Shown piece by piece: positions 63,823 through 64,000 of a stretch of DNA of 64,000 bases. Below the pieces are notes generated by a model that ran no database searches, had not been told where the DNA came from, and worked only from the letters and a program-made list of their open reading frames with translations. Source of the stretch: Fallopia convolvulus (taxonomy: Eukaryota; Streptophyta; Magnoliopsida; Caryophyllales; Polygonaceae); contig OZ024724.1 in NCBI GenBank assembly GCA_964016875.1, positions 25,767,962 to 25,831,961 of the forward strand, given 5' to 3'. The translations under genes and the position numbers were made by a program. How positions within the stretch are numbered: the stretch's first letter is position 1; each line of letters opens with the position of its first letter.

Positions 63823-64000
63823 ATTCTCGAAACCTCGTTGTTCCCTACAGTTTTTGTGAATGAAGGATTGCAGGGATTTCAAAAAAGAAATCTCTCTCGA
63901 AAAGCAAAACCTCGTTTGGTCCACCCCTCGCTTCCCGCTTGGGGTTGGAGAACCTCGTTAAGGTCCACCCCTCGCTTCCCACTTGGGGTTGGAGAACCTC
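63823..64000 (+). repeat. Start of the Tat 3' region with 43-44 bp tandem repeats
   Basis: After about 85 bp of non-coding sequence, units beginning AACCTCGTT and ending TTGGGGTTGGAG stand at 63908-63950 (43 bp), 63951-63994 (44 bp) and from 63995 on, cut by the window edge. The two full units differ by a few bases. Tandem repeats in the 3' UTR of Tat/Ogre elements are known and in some species have given rise to satellites. Confidence 0.85.

Larger units (their letters stand above)
45459..64000 (+). mobile_element. Tat/Ogre-type Ty3/gypsy retrotransposon, interrupted by element C, right end outside window
   Basis: Order: LTR, primer site, gag, (element C), protease, RT, RNase H, a second (archaeal-type) RNase H, integrase, start of the 3' region with tandem repeats. 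The second RNase H after a degenerate first one and the long repeat-bearing 3' region are known marks of the Tat/Ogre group. It is GC-rich compared with the Athila-like DNA and carries many stops. It inserted in the copia element and was later hit by C. Confidence 0.85.

Overview
The window is plant (angiosperm) repeat DNA, almost certainly pericentromeric or other heterochromatin. I see no host gene with a supported function. Nearly all of it is LTR retrotransposons nested inside one another, plus two groups of LINE remnants, a mariner-like MITE, a fragment of an unidentified gene-like unit, and an AC-rich interval I could not assign. The plant origin is inferred from the families present: Athila-like Ty3/gypsy elements with a tRNA-Asp primer site, a Tat/Ogre-type Ty3/gypsy with two RNase H domains, a SIRE/Maximus-like copia element with an extra ORF after pol, and a Stowaway-like MITE.

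Layout. 1-6693 is the right part of Athila-like element A. It inserted in a Ty3/gypsy host whose integrase end survives at 6694-6853 and 27791-28417, with its LTR ending at 28920. Only 160 bp after A, a second copy, B (6854-27785, TSD CAAGC), entered the same host. B was then split inside its second ORF by element D (13970-24100, TSD GGAGT). 28921-30621 is unassigned DNA with GGTCGC palindromes and a near-perfect 80-bp hairpin. Element E (30622-38404, TSD GTTAG) is a deletion derivative of D. Next come LINE remnants on opposite strands (about 38550-41513), a MITE (41518-41835), a promoter-like stretch with a truncated ORF (41839-42451), a minus-strand copia 3' end (about 42457-45458), and a Tat-type element that runs off the window (about 45459-64000). 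The Tat gag is interrupted by Athila-like copy C (47852-60052, TSD GCAAG/ACAAG), which itself contains a solo LTR of the same family (52235-53649, TSD GTAAG).

The central observation is that the Athila-like family comes in two forms. Both share LTR, primer site, leader, gag, the first part of protease, the 3' UTR and the polypurine tract, but they carry different central cassettes. D and E carry protease C-terminus, RT, RNase H and integrase, and no second ORF. A, B and C have no RT or integrase. They carry a different protease C-terminus, an acidic repeat tail, and a second ORF resembling the ATHILA ORF1 family, preceded by what looks like a promoter and a leader intron. The cassette borders are sharp: the protease active site on the left and the stop codon on the right. 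The second ORF is unbroken by point lesions in B and C although gag-protease is broken in both, and D and E share a stop codon in integrase. This suggests a two-part, mutually complementing retroelement system.

The family also carries a GC-rich module of about 27-30 bp (TCGGGCCCGA, a spacer of about 9-12 bp, then GTCGGTCC) in LTRs, leader, intron, 3' UTR and coding regions of both forms. All statements rest on reading the sequence by eye; no alignment, database search or identity calculation was run.
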